This document shows, piece by piece, positions 25,471 through 34,309 of a stretch of 64,000 nucleotides of DNA (position 1 is its first letter; each line of letters begins with the position of its first letter). The stretch is from NCBI GenBank assembly GCA_964474905.1, contig CAYYUP010000008.1:1-64000 (forward strand). Direction: 5' to 3'. The notes below the pieces were generated by a model. The model was given only the letters and a program-made list of their open reading frames with translations. It was not told where the DNA came from and searched no databases. This DNA comes from JADJRG01 sp964474905. GTDB lineage: Bacteria; Myxococcota_A; Polyangia; Nannocystales; Nannocystaceae. Both the position numbers and the translations under genes were made by a program.

Positions 25471-27096
25471 TCAGAGGGGAATGTTGCCATGTTTCTTTGC
25501 CGGGTTCTCTTGCCGCTTGTTCCGCAGAAGCGCGAAGGAGTCAGCGACCCGGATGCGGGTCTCCTCGGGGCGGATCACCTGGTCGATAAAGCCGAGTTCT
25601 GCCGCCTTGTAGGGATTGGCGAAGAGTTCGCGGTACTCCTGGGTCAGCTCCGCCCGTCGCTCGGCCGGATTCTCGGCAGCCATCAATTCTCGGCGGTAGA
25701 TGATGTTTACCGCCCCCTCCGCACCCATCACCGCGATCTCGGCGCCCGGGTACGAGAGGTTGATATCGGCGCGGATATGCTTGGATGCCATCACGTCGTA
25801 GGCGCCGCCGTAGGCCTTGCGGGTGACCAGAGTGACCTTCGGCACCGTCGCCTCGACAAATGCATAAAGCAGCTTCGCGCCGTGGCGGATGATACCGCCG
25901 TACTCCTGATCGGTGCCCGGCAGGAAACCTGGCACATCGACCAGGGTCAACAACGGGATATTAAACGCGTCGCACATGCGCACGAAACGAGCGGCCTTCA
26001 CCGAGGCGTTGATGTCGAGACAACCGGCGAGCACCAGCGGTTGGTTAGCGACCACGCCGATGCTCTGACCGCCGATCCGCAGCATGCCGATCACCATGTT
26101 GCGGGCGAAGTGCTCCTGGATCTCGACGAAGTGAGCGTCGTCGGCGATCGCCCGGATGATCGTGCGGATGTCGTAGGGCTTGGAGGCGTCGTCCGGCACC
26201 GCATCCACGAGCTCGGGGCAGCTGCGCTGGACGTTATCCTGGGTCGTATGCGACGGCGGATCCTCCATGTTGTTGCTCGGGAAGAACGACAGCAGCTCGC
26301 GGGTCATCGCCATCGCTGCGGCCTCGTTGGCGCAGGCAAAATGGGCCACGCCGCTCTTCTCGTTGTGGGCCCGGGCCCCCCCTAGTGCCTCTTTGGTCAC
26401 CTCTTCGTGGGTGACCGCCTTGATCACATCCGGCCCGGTGATGAACATATAGGCGCTCTTCTCGACCATCAGCGTGAGGTCGGTGAGCGCGGGTGAGTAG
26501 ACCGCTCCGCCCGCGCAAGGACCGAGGATCACCGAGAGCTGCGGCACCACGCCCGAGGCGAGAACGTTGCGTTTAAAAATCTCTGCGTAACCCGCGAGGC
26601 TGGCGACGCCCTCTTGGATCCGGGCGCCTCCTGAGTCGTTGAGGCCGACCACCGGCGCACCGACGGTCATCGCCATGTCCATGATCTTGCAGATCTTGGC
26701 GGCGTGCGCCATGCCCAGCGAGCCGCCAAAGACCGTCGCCTCCTGGGCAAAGACAAAGACCGGCCGCCCGTGCACCTTGCCGTGACCGGTGACCACACCA
26801 TCGCCGTAAACCCGCTTTTTGGGCATGCCAAAGTCGGGACAAGAGGAGGTCACGTAGCGATCGAGTTCGACAAAGGTACCCGGATCCAGGAGCAGCTCGA
26901 TTCGCTCGAGCGCCCCCTGGCGACCGCTCGCAGCGAGGCGTTCGCGCGCGCCCTCGGCCTTGGCTTCGGCCTGTGAAAGCGCCGCTTCACCGCCCTCTAG
27001 GGTCGCTGGACCCGCCTTTGCGTCGGCCAGCCGCTCGCGGAGAGCGAGCGCCTGACGGGGGTCGAGATGGGGACGTTGTACCGGCGCGTCTGCCAT
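25471..27096 (-). CDS. pccB: Propionyl-CoA carboxylase beta chain (carboxyltransferase)
   Basis: A 541-residue biotin-dependent acyl-CoA carboxyltransferase. Family marks: GMPKKRVYGDGVVTG, GLNDSGGARIQEGV, the GPCAGGAVYSPAL oxyanion region in the N domain, VDVPGFLPGTDQE and TRKAYGGAYDVMASK in the C domain, and the typical end KHGNIPL. Length matches PccB (about 510-540). It transfers carboxylate from carboxybiotin to propionyl-CoA (or acetyl-CoA), giving methylmalonyl-CoA, which feeds odd-chain and branched fatty-acid metabolism. The alpha chain is not in the window. The ATG at 27096 begins the conserved part. Confidence 0.95.
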   Translation of the reverse strand: MADAPVQRPHLDPRQALALRERLADAKAGPATLEGGEAALSQAEAKAEGARERLAASGRQGALERIELLLDPGTFVELDRYVTSSCPDFGMPKKRVYGDGVVTGHGKVHGRPVFVFAQEATVFGGSLGMAHAAKICKIMDMAMTVGAPVVGLNDSGGARIQEGVASLAGYAEIFKRNVLASGVVPQLSVILGPCAGGAVYSPALTDLTLMVEKSAYMFITGPDVIKAVTHEEVTKEALGGARAHNEKSGVAHFACANEAAAMAMTRELLSFFPSNNMEDPPSHTTQDNVQRSCPELVDAVPDDASKPYDIRTIIRAIADDAHFVEIQEHFARNMVIGMLRIGGQSIGVVANQPLVLAGCLDINASVKAARFVRMCDAFNIPLLTLVDVPGFLPGTDQEYGGIIRHGAKLLYAFVEATVPKVTLVTRKAYGGAYDVMASKHIRADINLSYPGAEIAVMGAEGAVNIIYRRELMAAENPAERRAELTQEYRELFANPYKAAELGFIDQVIRPEETRIRVADSFALLRNKRQENPAKKHGNIPL

Positions 27097-27255
27097 GGCG
27101 CCGGGACTGTAGCAGCACTCGGCCGGCACCTGTGACTCGCGAACGAACCCTGCTCTCGAAGGGATCACCGGCGACCCATTGTGCCCGCGCAAATTCCGCG
27201 AAGATGCGAGCAGACCCGCGAACACGCCGCGATCGAAGATGAACCCAAATCCTCC

Positions 27256-27924
27256 TTAAAACCGCGTCTCGGGCACAAAGACGATGTCGCCCGGTCGCAG
27301 GCTGAGGTCTTCGGCCGCGCCCTTGATGATCTCTGTGAGCGAGACCTCAAAGGTCGCAGTCTGATCGCCGGAGCCGGTCCTGCGAGTGATGCTCACCCGG
27401 CGCGGCGCAGCAAACTCGGTCAGGCCACCCGCCAAAGAGAGCGCCTGCACCAGCGTCAAACGCTCTTGAAAGGCGAGCGAGCCCGGGTCCTTGACCTGCC
27501 CGAGCACCGAGACCTCGCGGTTGCCCCTGACCTTGATCGTCACCGTCACCTGGGGATGGTGGAGATACCCATCGGCCAAGCGGACCTCGATGAGTTCCGC
27601 AACCTCGGCCGCAGTCCTGCCGTCGACGACGATGCCACCGAGATACGGAAAATCGATGGTGCCGTCTGCCTGGACCTCGTAGGTACCGTCGAAACGCTCC
27701 TCGTCGAAGACCCGGACCTCGAGTTCGTCGCCGGTCGCCAATGCCTCGCGGGTCTGCACCGGCACCTCTTGAAGCGGCGGCAGCGATTGCCGACACGCCA
27801 CCAACCCGAACAAAAAGAGAGCCCAAGCGAAGGCCACGGCGCACCCGCCCAGACGATTAACAGCCAAGCCCTTGCTCTGTCGACGACCCACTGCCCCCGC
27901 TCGCCTCTCGCTCAAGCTCGCCAC
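27256..27924 (-). CDS. Wza-like polysaccharide export lipoprotein
   Basis: A 222-residue lipoprotein (LVAC, Cys44). A Poly_export domain starts at LATGDELEVRVFDEERFDG and runs through EVQADGTIDFPYLGGIVVDG, followed by one SLBB-like unit (VSVLGQVKDPGSLAFQERLTL). It ends LSLRPGDIVFVPETRF. It is shorter than E. coli Wza (about 380), as is common in myxobacteria. It would form or gate an outer-membrane channel for exopolysaccharide. The GTG at 27924 has AGGA 4 nt upstream, and it begins 6 bases after the barrel gene, so the two form an operon. Confidence 0.9.
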   Translation of the reverse strand: MASLSERRAGAVGRRQSKGLAVNRLGGCAVAFAWALFLFGLVACRQSLPPLQEVPVQTREALATGDELEVRVFDEERFDGTYEVQADGTIDFPYLGGIVVDGRTAAEVAELIEVRLADGYLHHPQVTVTIKVRGNREVSVLGQVKDPGSLAFQERLTLVQALSLAGGLTEFAAPRRVSITRRTGSGDQTATFEVSLTEIIKGAAEDLSLRPGDIVFVPETRF

Positions 27925-27930
27925 TGAATC

Positions 27931-29346
27931 CTAGAATCGCACGGCACCGATGAGCATCGCAACGTGCTTGACGAAGCCGGCGTAGTCGACCCATCCGTTG
28001 CCGTAATGGGCGAGGAAGGGCGACTTCTCGACCGAGAGATTGTAGCGGAACGCGACGACAAAGAGCTTGCCGAGCGGCTGCTCCAGACGCGATTCGAGGG
28101 AGAAGATCGTATCTTTGCGGGCGACCGAACCGGAGAAATCGCCGTACACGTTCTCGTAGCTGGTGATCGTATTTGTGTCTTGACCGGGCACCGGCAGGCC
28201 CTCGTAGCGACGACCGATCACCGCCATCTGCAGCGCTGCGAACATGCGCCAGGGGAACGTATGAGCGGCACCGATGCGCACCCCACCGTCGGTAAAATAA
28301 TTGCCAAAGAGCGAGTCGTGAAAAGAGCGCTCCCCCTGCAAAAACACGTTGGTCCGCAGCGTCGGGTAGTAGCTGAGCGTCGCCGTACCGATGAACCCCT
28401 TGAAGTTCGCCGGTGTATCCGTGTCGTAGATGTAATCTGCCTGGCCGTACCCAGCCAGTACTTCGAGGATCAATTTTCGACTCAGCTGCCCGCGATAACC
28501 CGCGAGGAATCGGTGACTAAACGAATCCTCATTGCGACCCGTACCAATCTCCTCGCAACAGAGATAGTAGGAGTAACGAAAGGCGTAGCGGGCAACCACC
28601 GAAGAGCGCGGGGCAAAACGCCACTTCGCCTCGGTCGCCACCCCATTGACCAAGCGATCGGCGGTGAGAATATCCCCCGCCTCGTAGTACAGGAACTCGT
28701 TCAGGTAGGCCGCTGAGAGGCTGAGACGCCCGCCTCCGGGCCGCAGGGTGAAGGTCAAGGCAGCCCGCTGATCGATGCGGTTGTAGTTAAACTCGGGGCC
28801 TGCGGCGTAGTTTCGGGGCTCTGCCAGACGGGCGAAGCTCTCGTCAAAAGCGACGCTAAAACGCCGCCCGGGAGCGAAGATAAAATGACCGTCCAAGCGG
28901 AGATTAAAGCGACTCTGCTTGCGCACATCTGGGTCCTTGGCCAGATAGGCGCGGTAGCCCGCGGACAGCCGCAGATTGTAGTCGACCTTGCGATCACTCT
29001 TGCCGGTGGGGGTCTGCAGGATCGCGTCGCGGACCTTGCGGTTGCCGATGCCTATCCACGCGGTCGGCATCGCAAAGGCCGCCGCTCGCACACCGCCGCG
29101 ATCCTGCGGGTTGGTCCAGAAGACGTTGGAATCCGCGGCGAAGATCAGGGCGAAGCCCGGATGCAGCGTCGAACGTTGACCCACCTTGATGCCCGGCCCG
29201 TCCTGGGTCTGCGGGATGTCCGCGCGCGCCGAACCAGTGGGGACCACAGCGAACCCCAGGGCAGCCATCAGGATCGCCCAACACGACGCCCAACGCCCAA
29301 CAGGGCGGCGCCGTGGTGGGACACGGGTCTTCTCGAATAAGGGCAA
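27931..29346 (-). CDS. Outer-membrane beta-barrel protein of an exopolysaccharide locus
   Basis: A 471-residue protein with a signal peptide (cleavage near SARA-DIP) and many alternating-residue strands (YNLRLSAGYRAYL, SRFNLRLDGHFIF and others). It ends in Phe (IGAVRF), the usual terminal residue for BAM-dependent barrels. The start is a TTG at 29346, which gives a full signal peptide; the first ATG (29268) would give a very short one. Coupling to the Wza-like gene suggests it helps export or anchor the polysaccharide, as barrels do beside wza genes in other myxobacteria. Confidence 0.8.
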   Translation of the reverse strand: MPLFEKTRVPPRRRPVGRWASCWAILMAALGFAVVPTGSARADIPQTQDGPGIKVGQRSTLHPGFALIFAADSNVFWTNPQDRGGVRAAAFAMPTAWIGIGNRKVRDAILQTPTGKSDRKVDYNLRLSAGYRAYLAKDPDVRKQSRFNLRLDGHFIFAPGRRFSVAFDESFARLAEPRNYAAGPEFNYNRIDQRAALTFTLRPGGGRLSLSAAYLNEFLYYEAGDILTADRLVNGVATEAKWRFAPRSSVVARYAFRYSYYLCCEEIGTGRNEDSFSHRFLAGYRGQLSRKLILEVLAGYGQADYIYDTDTPANFKGFIGTATLSYYPTLRTNVFLQGERSFHDSLFGNYFTDGGVRIGAAHTFPWRMFAALQMAVIGRRYEGLPVPGQDTNTITSYENVYGDFSGSVARKDTIFSLESRLEQPLGKLFVVAFRYNLSVEKSPFLAHYGNGWVDYAGFVKHVAMLIGAVRF

Positions 29347-29525
29347 GGTAGCCGCGCGTAGAGGTCCTACAGCCTAGCGAAAAGTAGGTCGATTCGGATC
29401 ATTTTGGGCCATAGCGGCAGCTGTAGCGGAGAACGCGTGCGCTCGCCCACTGGGCTCTCGCGGTGCGCTGACCACGGCATAGAGCCACCCGCTCAGCCAT
29501 ATCGCGCAGCCTCCGGCCGTGCACT

Positions 29526-30194
29526 TCAGCGCACAGGGCTGGCAACCGGAGCCCGGGTCGGATCGCTCGGCGGCTCGCTGCCCGGACCATTGCCGGGGCT
29601 CGCCGTCGGATCCCTGGGCGGCAGTCGCTCGCCCTCATCGACGATGTTTTCACCGCCGTCATGGCCCTCTTTGGCGGGTGTGCCAGTGCACGCGCGGGCC
29701 TCGTCGAGCAACTTGCCCAGACGCAGCGCAGCGGCCTCCAGCTTCTCGCCGGCAAAGGACGGGCTCGCCGGATCTGCCTGGCCTCCCTGCCCCTGCAACA
29801 GCGCGATCTCAGGCGTCGCGACGTCCATAACGCCCTCCGCTCGATCCTGCTTGTCGGTTACGCAGGCGATCTTGACCATGTCACCGTCGCGCTGCGCCTT
29901 CTTGGCGATCTTGCCGATCTCAGCCAGATCCCCCTCCATCTCGCCGCGCAACTTGGCAACCGAGGGCGACCCATTAGCGCCTTTGACCTTTTTTTTATCC
30001 CGCTCGCCCTTGCTCGGGCTCGTGCTCGCGGCAGGCTTTGTCGGCGCATCGGCAGCCGTTGCTGTCTTGCCATCATCGGCAGCCGCACCGCCAGATTCGG
30101 CCTCGCCGGCAGCGGCAGACTGGCCATAACCAGTGCGCGCCACCAGAGCTAGGGCGAACGCAAAGAGACCAGCGATGACGATCTTCGAACTCAC
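29526..30194 (-). CDS. Periplasmic protein at the end of the envelope-machine operon
   Basis: A 222-residue protein with a signal peptide (MSSKIVIAGLFAFALALVA), an Ala/Gly/Thr-rich stretch, a helical middle (SVAKLRGEMEGDLAEIGKIAKKA) and a Pro/Gly-rich tail. Two cysteines (IACVT, ARACTG) could form a disulfide. The start is the GTG at 30194, which overlaps the upstream stop as GTGA and gives the signal peptide; the longer frame to 30266 does not. Not recognised as a family. Co-transcription with the TolQR/GltG-like genes suggests it belongs to that complex. Confidence 0.68.
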   Translation of the reverse strand: MSSKIVIAGLFAFALALVARTGYGQSAAAGEAESGGAAADDGKTATAADAPTKPAASTSPSKGERDKKKVKGANGSPSVAKLRGEMEGDLAEIGKIAKKAQRDGDMVKIACVTDKQDRAEGVMDVATPEIALLQGQGGQADPASPSFAGEKLEAAALRLGKLLDEARACTGTPAKEGHDGGENIVDEGERLPPRDPTASPGNGPGSEPPSDPTRAPVASPVR

Positions 30195-31564
30195 GATTCC
30201 CCGGAGAATACCACGGTGAAAGTGACCTCGGAGGAGTCCTCGGCGCCCTCGTTGGGGAAGCGCCAACCCTTGATCTTGGCGGTCGTGCAGGAGGCGACGC
30301 TGGGATCGCGCACCGTATCGGCATCGATGTGAACGCTCGTCACCGTGCCCATCACCGAGATCGAGATCGTATACGTCACCTTGCCGCTTATGCCCGAATT
30401 CGCGCGCAGTGCTCGGTCGTAGCAGTTTTGTAGAGCACCCATGCGGCGGCGAATCGTCGCTTGCACAGCGCGTTTGTCGACGTCGCCAAGCACATCCGCG
30501 TCGCCGGCCTTGACCTTGCTCTTGATCTTGCGCTCCTGCTTGGACATGTCCTTTAGATCAGGACCGTCCTCGGTGACCTCAAAACCCTTGGTGCCGACAA
30601 CCGCACCCGCTGCCGAGATCCCTTCGCCGCCGGGCACAAAACCCGAGACGTCACTACCGTCGGCACCGACCGTGCGGGTCATGCCCGCCGCGAAGAGCTC
30701 GCCCATATTGTTTTCGGTCGACTGAATCACATCAAAGACCGTGCCCGGACCATCGCCACCGTAGGTCCCGAGCGCCCGCAGCACGCCCACCCCCCGCGCC
30801 TTGGCCATCGCCTTGTCGGAGTATTTTTTGTTGGTCTCGACGACCTTCTCGACCTTCTTCTCCTCGTCCTTCTGCTCGTCCTCCTCCTCCATCGCCAGCA
30901 GCTGCTCATCCTCCAAGGCCTCCTCCTCGGGCGGCTCTTCCTTTGGCGTTGGCATGCCCATCGCCACCAAGAAACGCTCGTCGAGTTCTGGCTCAAACTC
31001 TGGGTCGACATGCTTCGTCGACATGTAGACGAAGTAGGGACCCATGAGCATGAGCACCGAGAGCAGCGATGCCAGCTCGAGGTTGGAGAACATGCCCCGC
31101 AACACCGGCCGCAGATCCTCGGGAAAAGGCGGCGGCGGCGTATAGGGGGCGGGCTTATCAAAGAAGAAGAGCAGGCTGCACTCGCCGAGGCGCAGCTTGC
31201 CGCGAGCGCTGGGGTCCAGGCGGATCCGCAGGCTCTTTGCTTTGCCCCCGGAGCGCAGCTGTCGACGCCAAAGATCGCGGATCTTGGTCGACTTGCCGCG
31301 CAGCTGGATCTGTCCGCGGACCCGAGGCGGCAAGTTCAAGACATAGGCACCGTCGTCTTCGACATCGAAGAGAACATGGTGCTTCGGGAGACCTGACCCA
31401 AAGACCAGGAGTCGGCTAGCGACATCCGTACCGACGCTTACCCGTTCGGGCGCATGGTGGTGGACCTCGTCGTAGACCTTGCCGTCGACGATCAAGACGG
31501 CCCTCAGGGCCCTTCGCTTGCTTCTCCGCCTTGCTGACATGACTCTGGCCACGCACTCCGGCAT
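30191..31564 (-). CDS. GltG-like transducer: FHA-like domain, one span, AgmX/PglI C-terminus
   Basis: A 457-residue protein. The N-terminal 150 residues look FHA-like (VSVGTDVASRLLVFGSGLPKH, YVLNLPPRVRG). One membrane span lies at 162-181. It is followed by a highly acidic Glu-rich periplasmic segment and a C-terminal domain of the AgmX/PglI type (about 360-457: VQATIRRRMGALQNCYDRAL, then GKVTYTISISVMG), related to TonB C-termini. In Myxococcus, GltG has this layout and couples the AglRQS motor to periplasmic gliding proteins. Here it lies 109 bases downstream of the TolR-type genes. Alternative start at 31540. Assignment to GltG is by architecture, not by a search. Confidence 0.82.
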   Translation of the reverse strand: MPECVARVMSARRRSKRRALRAVLIVDGKVYDEVHHHAPERVSVGTDVASRLLVFGSGLPKHHVLFDVEDDGAYVLNLPPRVRGQIQLRGKSTKIRDLWRRQLRSGGKAKSLRIRLDPSARGKLRLGECSLLFFFDKPAPYTPPPPFPEDLRPVLRGMFSNLELASLLSVLMLMGPYFVYMSTKHVDPEFEPELDERFLVAMGMPTPKEEPPEEEALEDEQLLAMEEEDEQKDEEKKVEKVVETNKKYSDKAMAKARGVGVLRALGTYGGDGPGTVFDVIQSTENNMGELFAAGMTRTVGADGSDVSGFVPGGEGISAAGAVVGTKGFEVTEDGPDLKDMSKQERKIKSKVKAGDADVLGDVDKRAVQATIRRRMGALQNCYDRALRANSGISGKVTYTISISVMGTVTSVHIDADTVRDPSVASCTTAKIKGWRFPNEGAEDSSEVTFTVVFSGES

Positions 31565-31620
31565 GCGGTCAGATCCGCCCAGAGCACCGCCTTCGGAGAA
31601 TCATCGCTCAGAATGAGAAA

Positions 31621-31649
31621 GACCGAAAGGACATGGTGTCCTTCCGGTC
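31621..31649 (-). terminator. Hairpin between TolR-type and GltG-like genes
   Basis: A 13-bp inverted repeat with one mismatch and a 3-base loop (31621-31633 against 31637-31649), 25 bases after the TolR-type stop. There is no T-run, so it may act as an attenuator or mRNA-stability element within the operon rather than a full terminator. Confidence 0.45.
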
Positions 31650-31673
31650 CGACTCACCCTAGGGCGTCCTCGC

Positions 31674-32231
31674 TTAGCTCTTACGAATCACGCAGAACGT
31701 GTACTCTTTGAACTCCGCCTTACCGGCGGTATAGAGCACATCGATAAGGGTGCTGAACTTGAGCGCCTGATCGCCCACCAAAATGAGGCGACCTTCCCAC
31801 TCGGTACCCCGGTTCTCCGACATCTGCTTGGCCTTGTCGGCCTCCTCTGAGAAGGAGTCGAAGAGCGGTCCGATCAGGTGATTGCTGACCATCGCGGGAT
31901 CAACTTCGCCCTCGCTGGTCATCGTCACCACCTTCTTGTCCTGGAAGGTGATCCCCCGAACCGTGACAAACACTGGCATGCCGTCCTGGATCGAGGCGTC
32001 TGCGGCCGAGAAGGGGATCTTCTGACCGGCGGTCGGGTTGATGACAACCGGATCCGACGCGTAGCTCTTGAGGAGGTAGATGACCAGGATGGACACGATG
32101 TCCATCAACGAGGTCATGCCGAGATTCGACTCTTCCTCCGTACGCAGACGACGAACCGCCGCCTTGTACTTTTTCTTGGCCAAAAAGGCCTTCATCGCCG
32201 CTTCGTGTAGCGCGTGTTGCTCTGGGGTCAT
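31674..32231 (-). CDS. ExbD/TolR-type motor protein (Asp retained)
   Basis: A 185-residue protein of the ExbD/TolR family. A basic N-terminal cytosolic segment is followed by a single span near 38-58 that carries the expected membrane aspartate (SLMDIVSILVIYLL), which would pass protons in the TolQR-type motor. The C-terminal periplasmic domain (VFVTVRGITF, EGRLILVGDQALKFSTLIDVLY) is typical. The ATG overlaps the stop of the other TolR-type gene (ATGA). In Myxococcus two such proteins (AglQ, AglS) join one TolQ (AglR) to power gliding. The pairing here matches that pattern. Confidence 0.88.
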   Translation of the reverse strand: MTPEQHALHEAAMKAFLAKKKYKAAVRRLRTEEESNLGMTSLMDIVSILVIYLLKSYASDPVVINPTAGQKIPFSAADASIQDGMPVFVTVRGITFQDKKVVTMTSEGEVDPAMVSNHLIGPLFDSFSEEADKAKQMSENRGTEWEGRLILVGDQALKFSTLIDVLYTAGKAEFKEYTFCVIRKS

Positions 32232-32812
32232 CCCGCACCTCCCTCGATGATCGGCTGCCAGAAGTAGCAGTTATCGGGGATCTCTTCGGTGCCCTTCATG
32301 AACTTCCCGATCTTGCATTCGGTACCGGCAAGCGCGTCCATCGTCGAAATCACGACCTGCATCGGGATATTCGACTCGGCGCTGACCTTGACGCTCGTAT
32401 CGTTGGGGAAGAGCGCCTTGTACTCCTTCGCCTTAGCCTCGAGCGCCTTGTAATCGTAGCGCTCGTAGTCGGTATCGGGAGCGCCTGACTTGGCCAGGCC
32501 GATCGTCGGCTTGCTCGAGTCGGCCGACTTACCAGCGTCGGCTCCCTCTTGCTGCCCGCTCGCTTCGACTCGATAGCCATCATCCATGATGAAGACCTTG
32601 AGATCGAGCGGCTTCTCCTGCTCCTTCTTCTCCTCTTGCTTCTCAGACGGTGCCGAAGCGAACTTCGGCGGCGACACGTTGATGGCCGCCATCGAAGCGA
32701 ACTCCATCGCCATGAGAAGCGCGGGGATCAGGAGGAACATGATGTTCATGACAGGCAGAAGGTTGGCCTCTTCGACCTTTTCTTCTTCCTTTTTTCTCGG
32801 TTTCTTCGCCAT
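32228..32812 (-). CDS. ExbD/TolR-type protein lacking the membrane Asp
   Basis: A 194-residue second ExbD/TolR family protein: basic N-terminus (MAKKPRKKEEEK), span at about 18-38 (LLPVMNIMFLLIPALLMAME), then a long periplasmic domain with a central acidic/Gly segment and QVVISTMDALAG. At the place where TolR and ExbD have the proton-carrying Asp it has Asn23. It therefore cannot carry protons there in the usual way. It has a strong ribosome binding site (AAAGGAGG) and overlaps the next gene by ATGA. It may be a structural partner in a motor where only the other TolR-type protein conducts. Confidence 0.85.
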   Translation of the reverse strand: MAKKPRKKEEEKVEEANLLPVMNIMFLLIPALLMAMEFASMAAINVSPPKFASAPSEKQEEKKEQEKPLDLKVFIMDDGYRVEASGQQEGADAGKSADSSKPTIGLAKSGAPDTDYERYDYKALEAKAKEYKALFPNDTSVKVSAESNIPMQVVISTMDALAGTECKIGKFMKGTEEIPDNCYFWQPIIEGGAG

Positions 32813-32887
32813 CGCTGCTCCCTCCTTTCCGGGTGGTTCTTAGTTCAGGTAGGTCCTGTAGAGCCCAGTACACCGGGCCCCAAGGGC

Positions 32888-33520
32888 CTAGCCCTGACGA
32901 ACCCTTGCGGCCAGGAGGTTCTCGAGCTTGACGGCGTAGAGGTCGACCTCGTCGTTGATCTTCTTGGCCAGGTTGGCGATGAAGATCTGCGAAGCGAGCA
33001 GCGGGATCGCGACCATAAGGCCGAAGCCGGTGGTGTTAATGGCGATCGAGATGCCCTTTGCCAGCGCCTGCGAGCGCTGATCCGCCGCGACCGTCGCGAC
33101 GGCGTCGAACGCCGAGATCATTCCGAAGATGGTCCCGAGCAGACCCAAGAGGGTCGCGACATTCGCGACCGCGGCGATCATCGCCACGCGCTTGTTGATC
33201 TGCGGGGTGACCTCGAGCATCGACTCTTCGATCGCCGCCGAGATATCCGCTTCGGTCTTGTTGGCGCGGGTAAGGCCGGCCTTGATCACACGAGCCAACG
33301 CCGCCTTGTCAGCCGCGTTGCAGAGCTTGATGGCTCGGTCGATGTTGTTGGCCATCACCAGCTTCTGGATCTGGTTGAAAAACTGCGCTCCATTAATGTT
33401 GAAGCGGAAGAAGAGAAAGATGAAGCGCTCGACCATGATGCCAGCACCGAGAACCGCCGAAAGGGCGATCGGGTGCATGAAAGCGCCACCTGATTGATAG
33501 AATCCCGCGAAATTATCCAT
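32888..33520 (-). CDS. MotA/TolQ/ExbB-type motor protein
   Basis: A 210-residue TolQ-family protein with three membrane spans: near 18-38 (LSAVLGAGIMVERFIFLFF), near 117-138 (ANVATLLGLLGTIFGMISAF) and near 155-178 (INTTGFGLMVAIPLLASQIF). The conserved Thr residues lining the proton path (LLGTIFG and NTTGFG) are present. A very good ribosome binding site (GGAGGA, about 9 nt) precedes the ATG. It would form the pentameric stator with the two following TolR-type proteins. This is comparable to AglR of Myxococcus gliding or to TolQ. Confidence 0.92.
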   Translation of the reverse strand: MDNFAGFYQSGGAFMHPIALSAVLGAGIMVERFIFLFFRFNINGAQFFNQIQKLVMANNIDRAIKLCNAADKAALARVIKAGLTRANKTEADISAAIEESMLEVTPQINKRVAMIAAVANVATLLGLLGTIFGMISAFDAVATVAADQRSQALAKGISIAINTTGFGLMVAIPLLASQIFIANLAKKINDEVDLYAVKLENLLAARVRQG

Positions 33521-33692
33521 GGCCGTTGCTCCTCCGCAGCGCTGGGTCTACCCCAATCGCTGACGTTTTCTTGCCCGGGCCAGAGGTCGCGCCCGGGGTC
33601 TCATTGTGTGTCGTGGTGAAGGGTGAGTTGGTTAGGGGGTTGGTGGCGAGTGCTTCGCGCGCGGAATACGCTCGCCGGTGGTGACAGGGAGA

Positions 33693-34037
33693 TTAGAACA
33701 GGGGATCCTGAACGGATTCAAGCACCAGAGGTGCCAACTCTACATTCAGCCGAGCCCAGTCGTAGTCGGTCGCAGAGCGCTTCAGGATGAAGAAGGCGCT
33801 CGGCTTGTCGAGCTTGCCTTCGACAAGGAAATCGTCATCAATCGAGATCACTTTCTTGCCGCCCGCCCGAGGGGTGCCGGTCTTCGCCGCGGACCTCTTG
33901 GACTTGCCCGACTTCTTGGAGGGCTTCGTCGCGGATTTTTTGGCTGACTCGGCAGGTGCATCGGCTGCATCGGCGACCGCAGGGACCAGGATCGTGAGCA
34001 AGCCCGCCGCCGCTAGCACCTTGGAACAAGACCGCAA
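33693..34037 (-). CDS. Small periplasmic protein of the Glt-like complex
   Basis: A 114-residue protein with a signal-peptide-like start (KVLAAAGLLTILVPAVADAA), a Lys/Ser-rich segment, and a conserved-looking C-terminal domain (KKVISIDDDFLVEGKLDKPS, FFILKRSATDYDWARLN). The frame is open up to 34214, but a signal peptide 60 residues inside is unlikely, so a TTG at 34037 is suggested; no ribosome binding site confirms it. It lies between the TPR lipoprotein and the TolQ-type gene, the position of the small GltF-type protein in related clusters (inference). Confidence 0.55.
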   Translation of the reverse strand: MRSCSKVLAAAGLLTILVPAVADAADAPAESAKKSATKPSKKSGKSKRSAAKTGTPRAGGKKVISIDDDFLVEGKLDKPSAFFILKRSATDYDWARLNVELAPLVLESVQDPLF

Positions 34038-34309
34038 CGCCCGCGCAAAATAGGCGGATTCCTGCGGCCACAGTCCGGGTCGGCATCGAAGCACCGAAGC
34101 GTTATACAGCGGAGCGAGTCCGTGGTTCCATCGCCGATTCGCCTCGAAAGCGCTGGCCGAGAGGCCGGAGCGTCTGCGTGATCGCGCGGCTCCTTCTAAA
34201 AGTGCAAAATTCATCGACGTAGAGCTTCAACGACCGTAGGGACCGACGGATCTCTCGGTTTTCCAGTTCTCGGAAAAATTCCGAAAAAAAAACAAAAAAG
34301 CCGACGCGC

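Noticed and set aside
25306..26385. Long open frame (359 codons) on the plus strand
   Set aside because: It lies antisense inside the carboxyltransferase gene. In GC-rich DNA such shadows are common, and the translation has no family features.
32549..33493. Long open frame (314 codons) on the plus strand
   Set aside because: It is antisense to the TolQ and TolR genes, is Arg/His/Asp-rich and has no recognisable domain.
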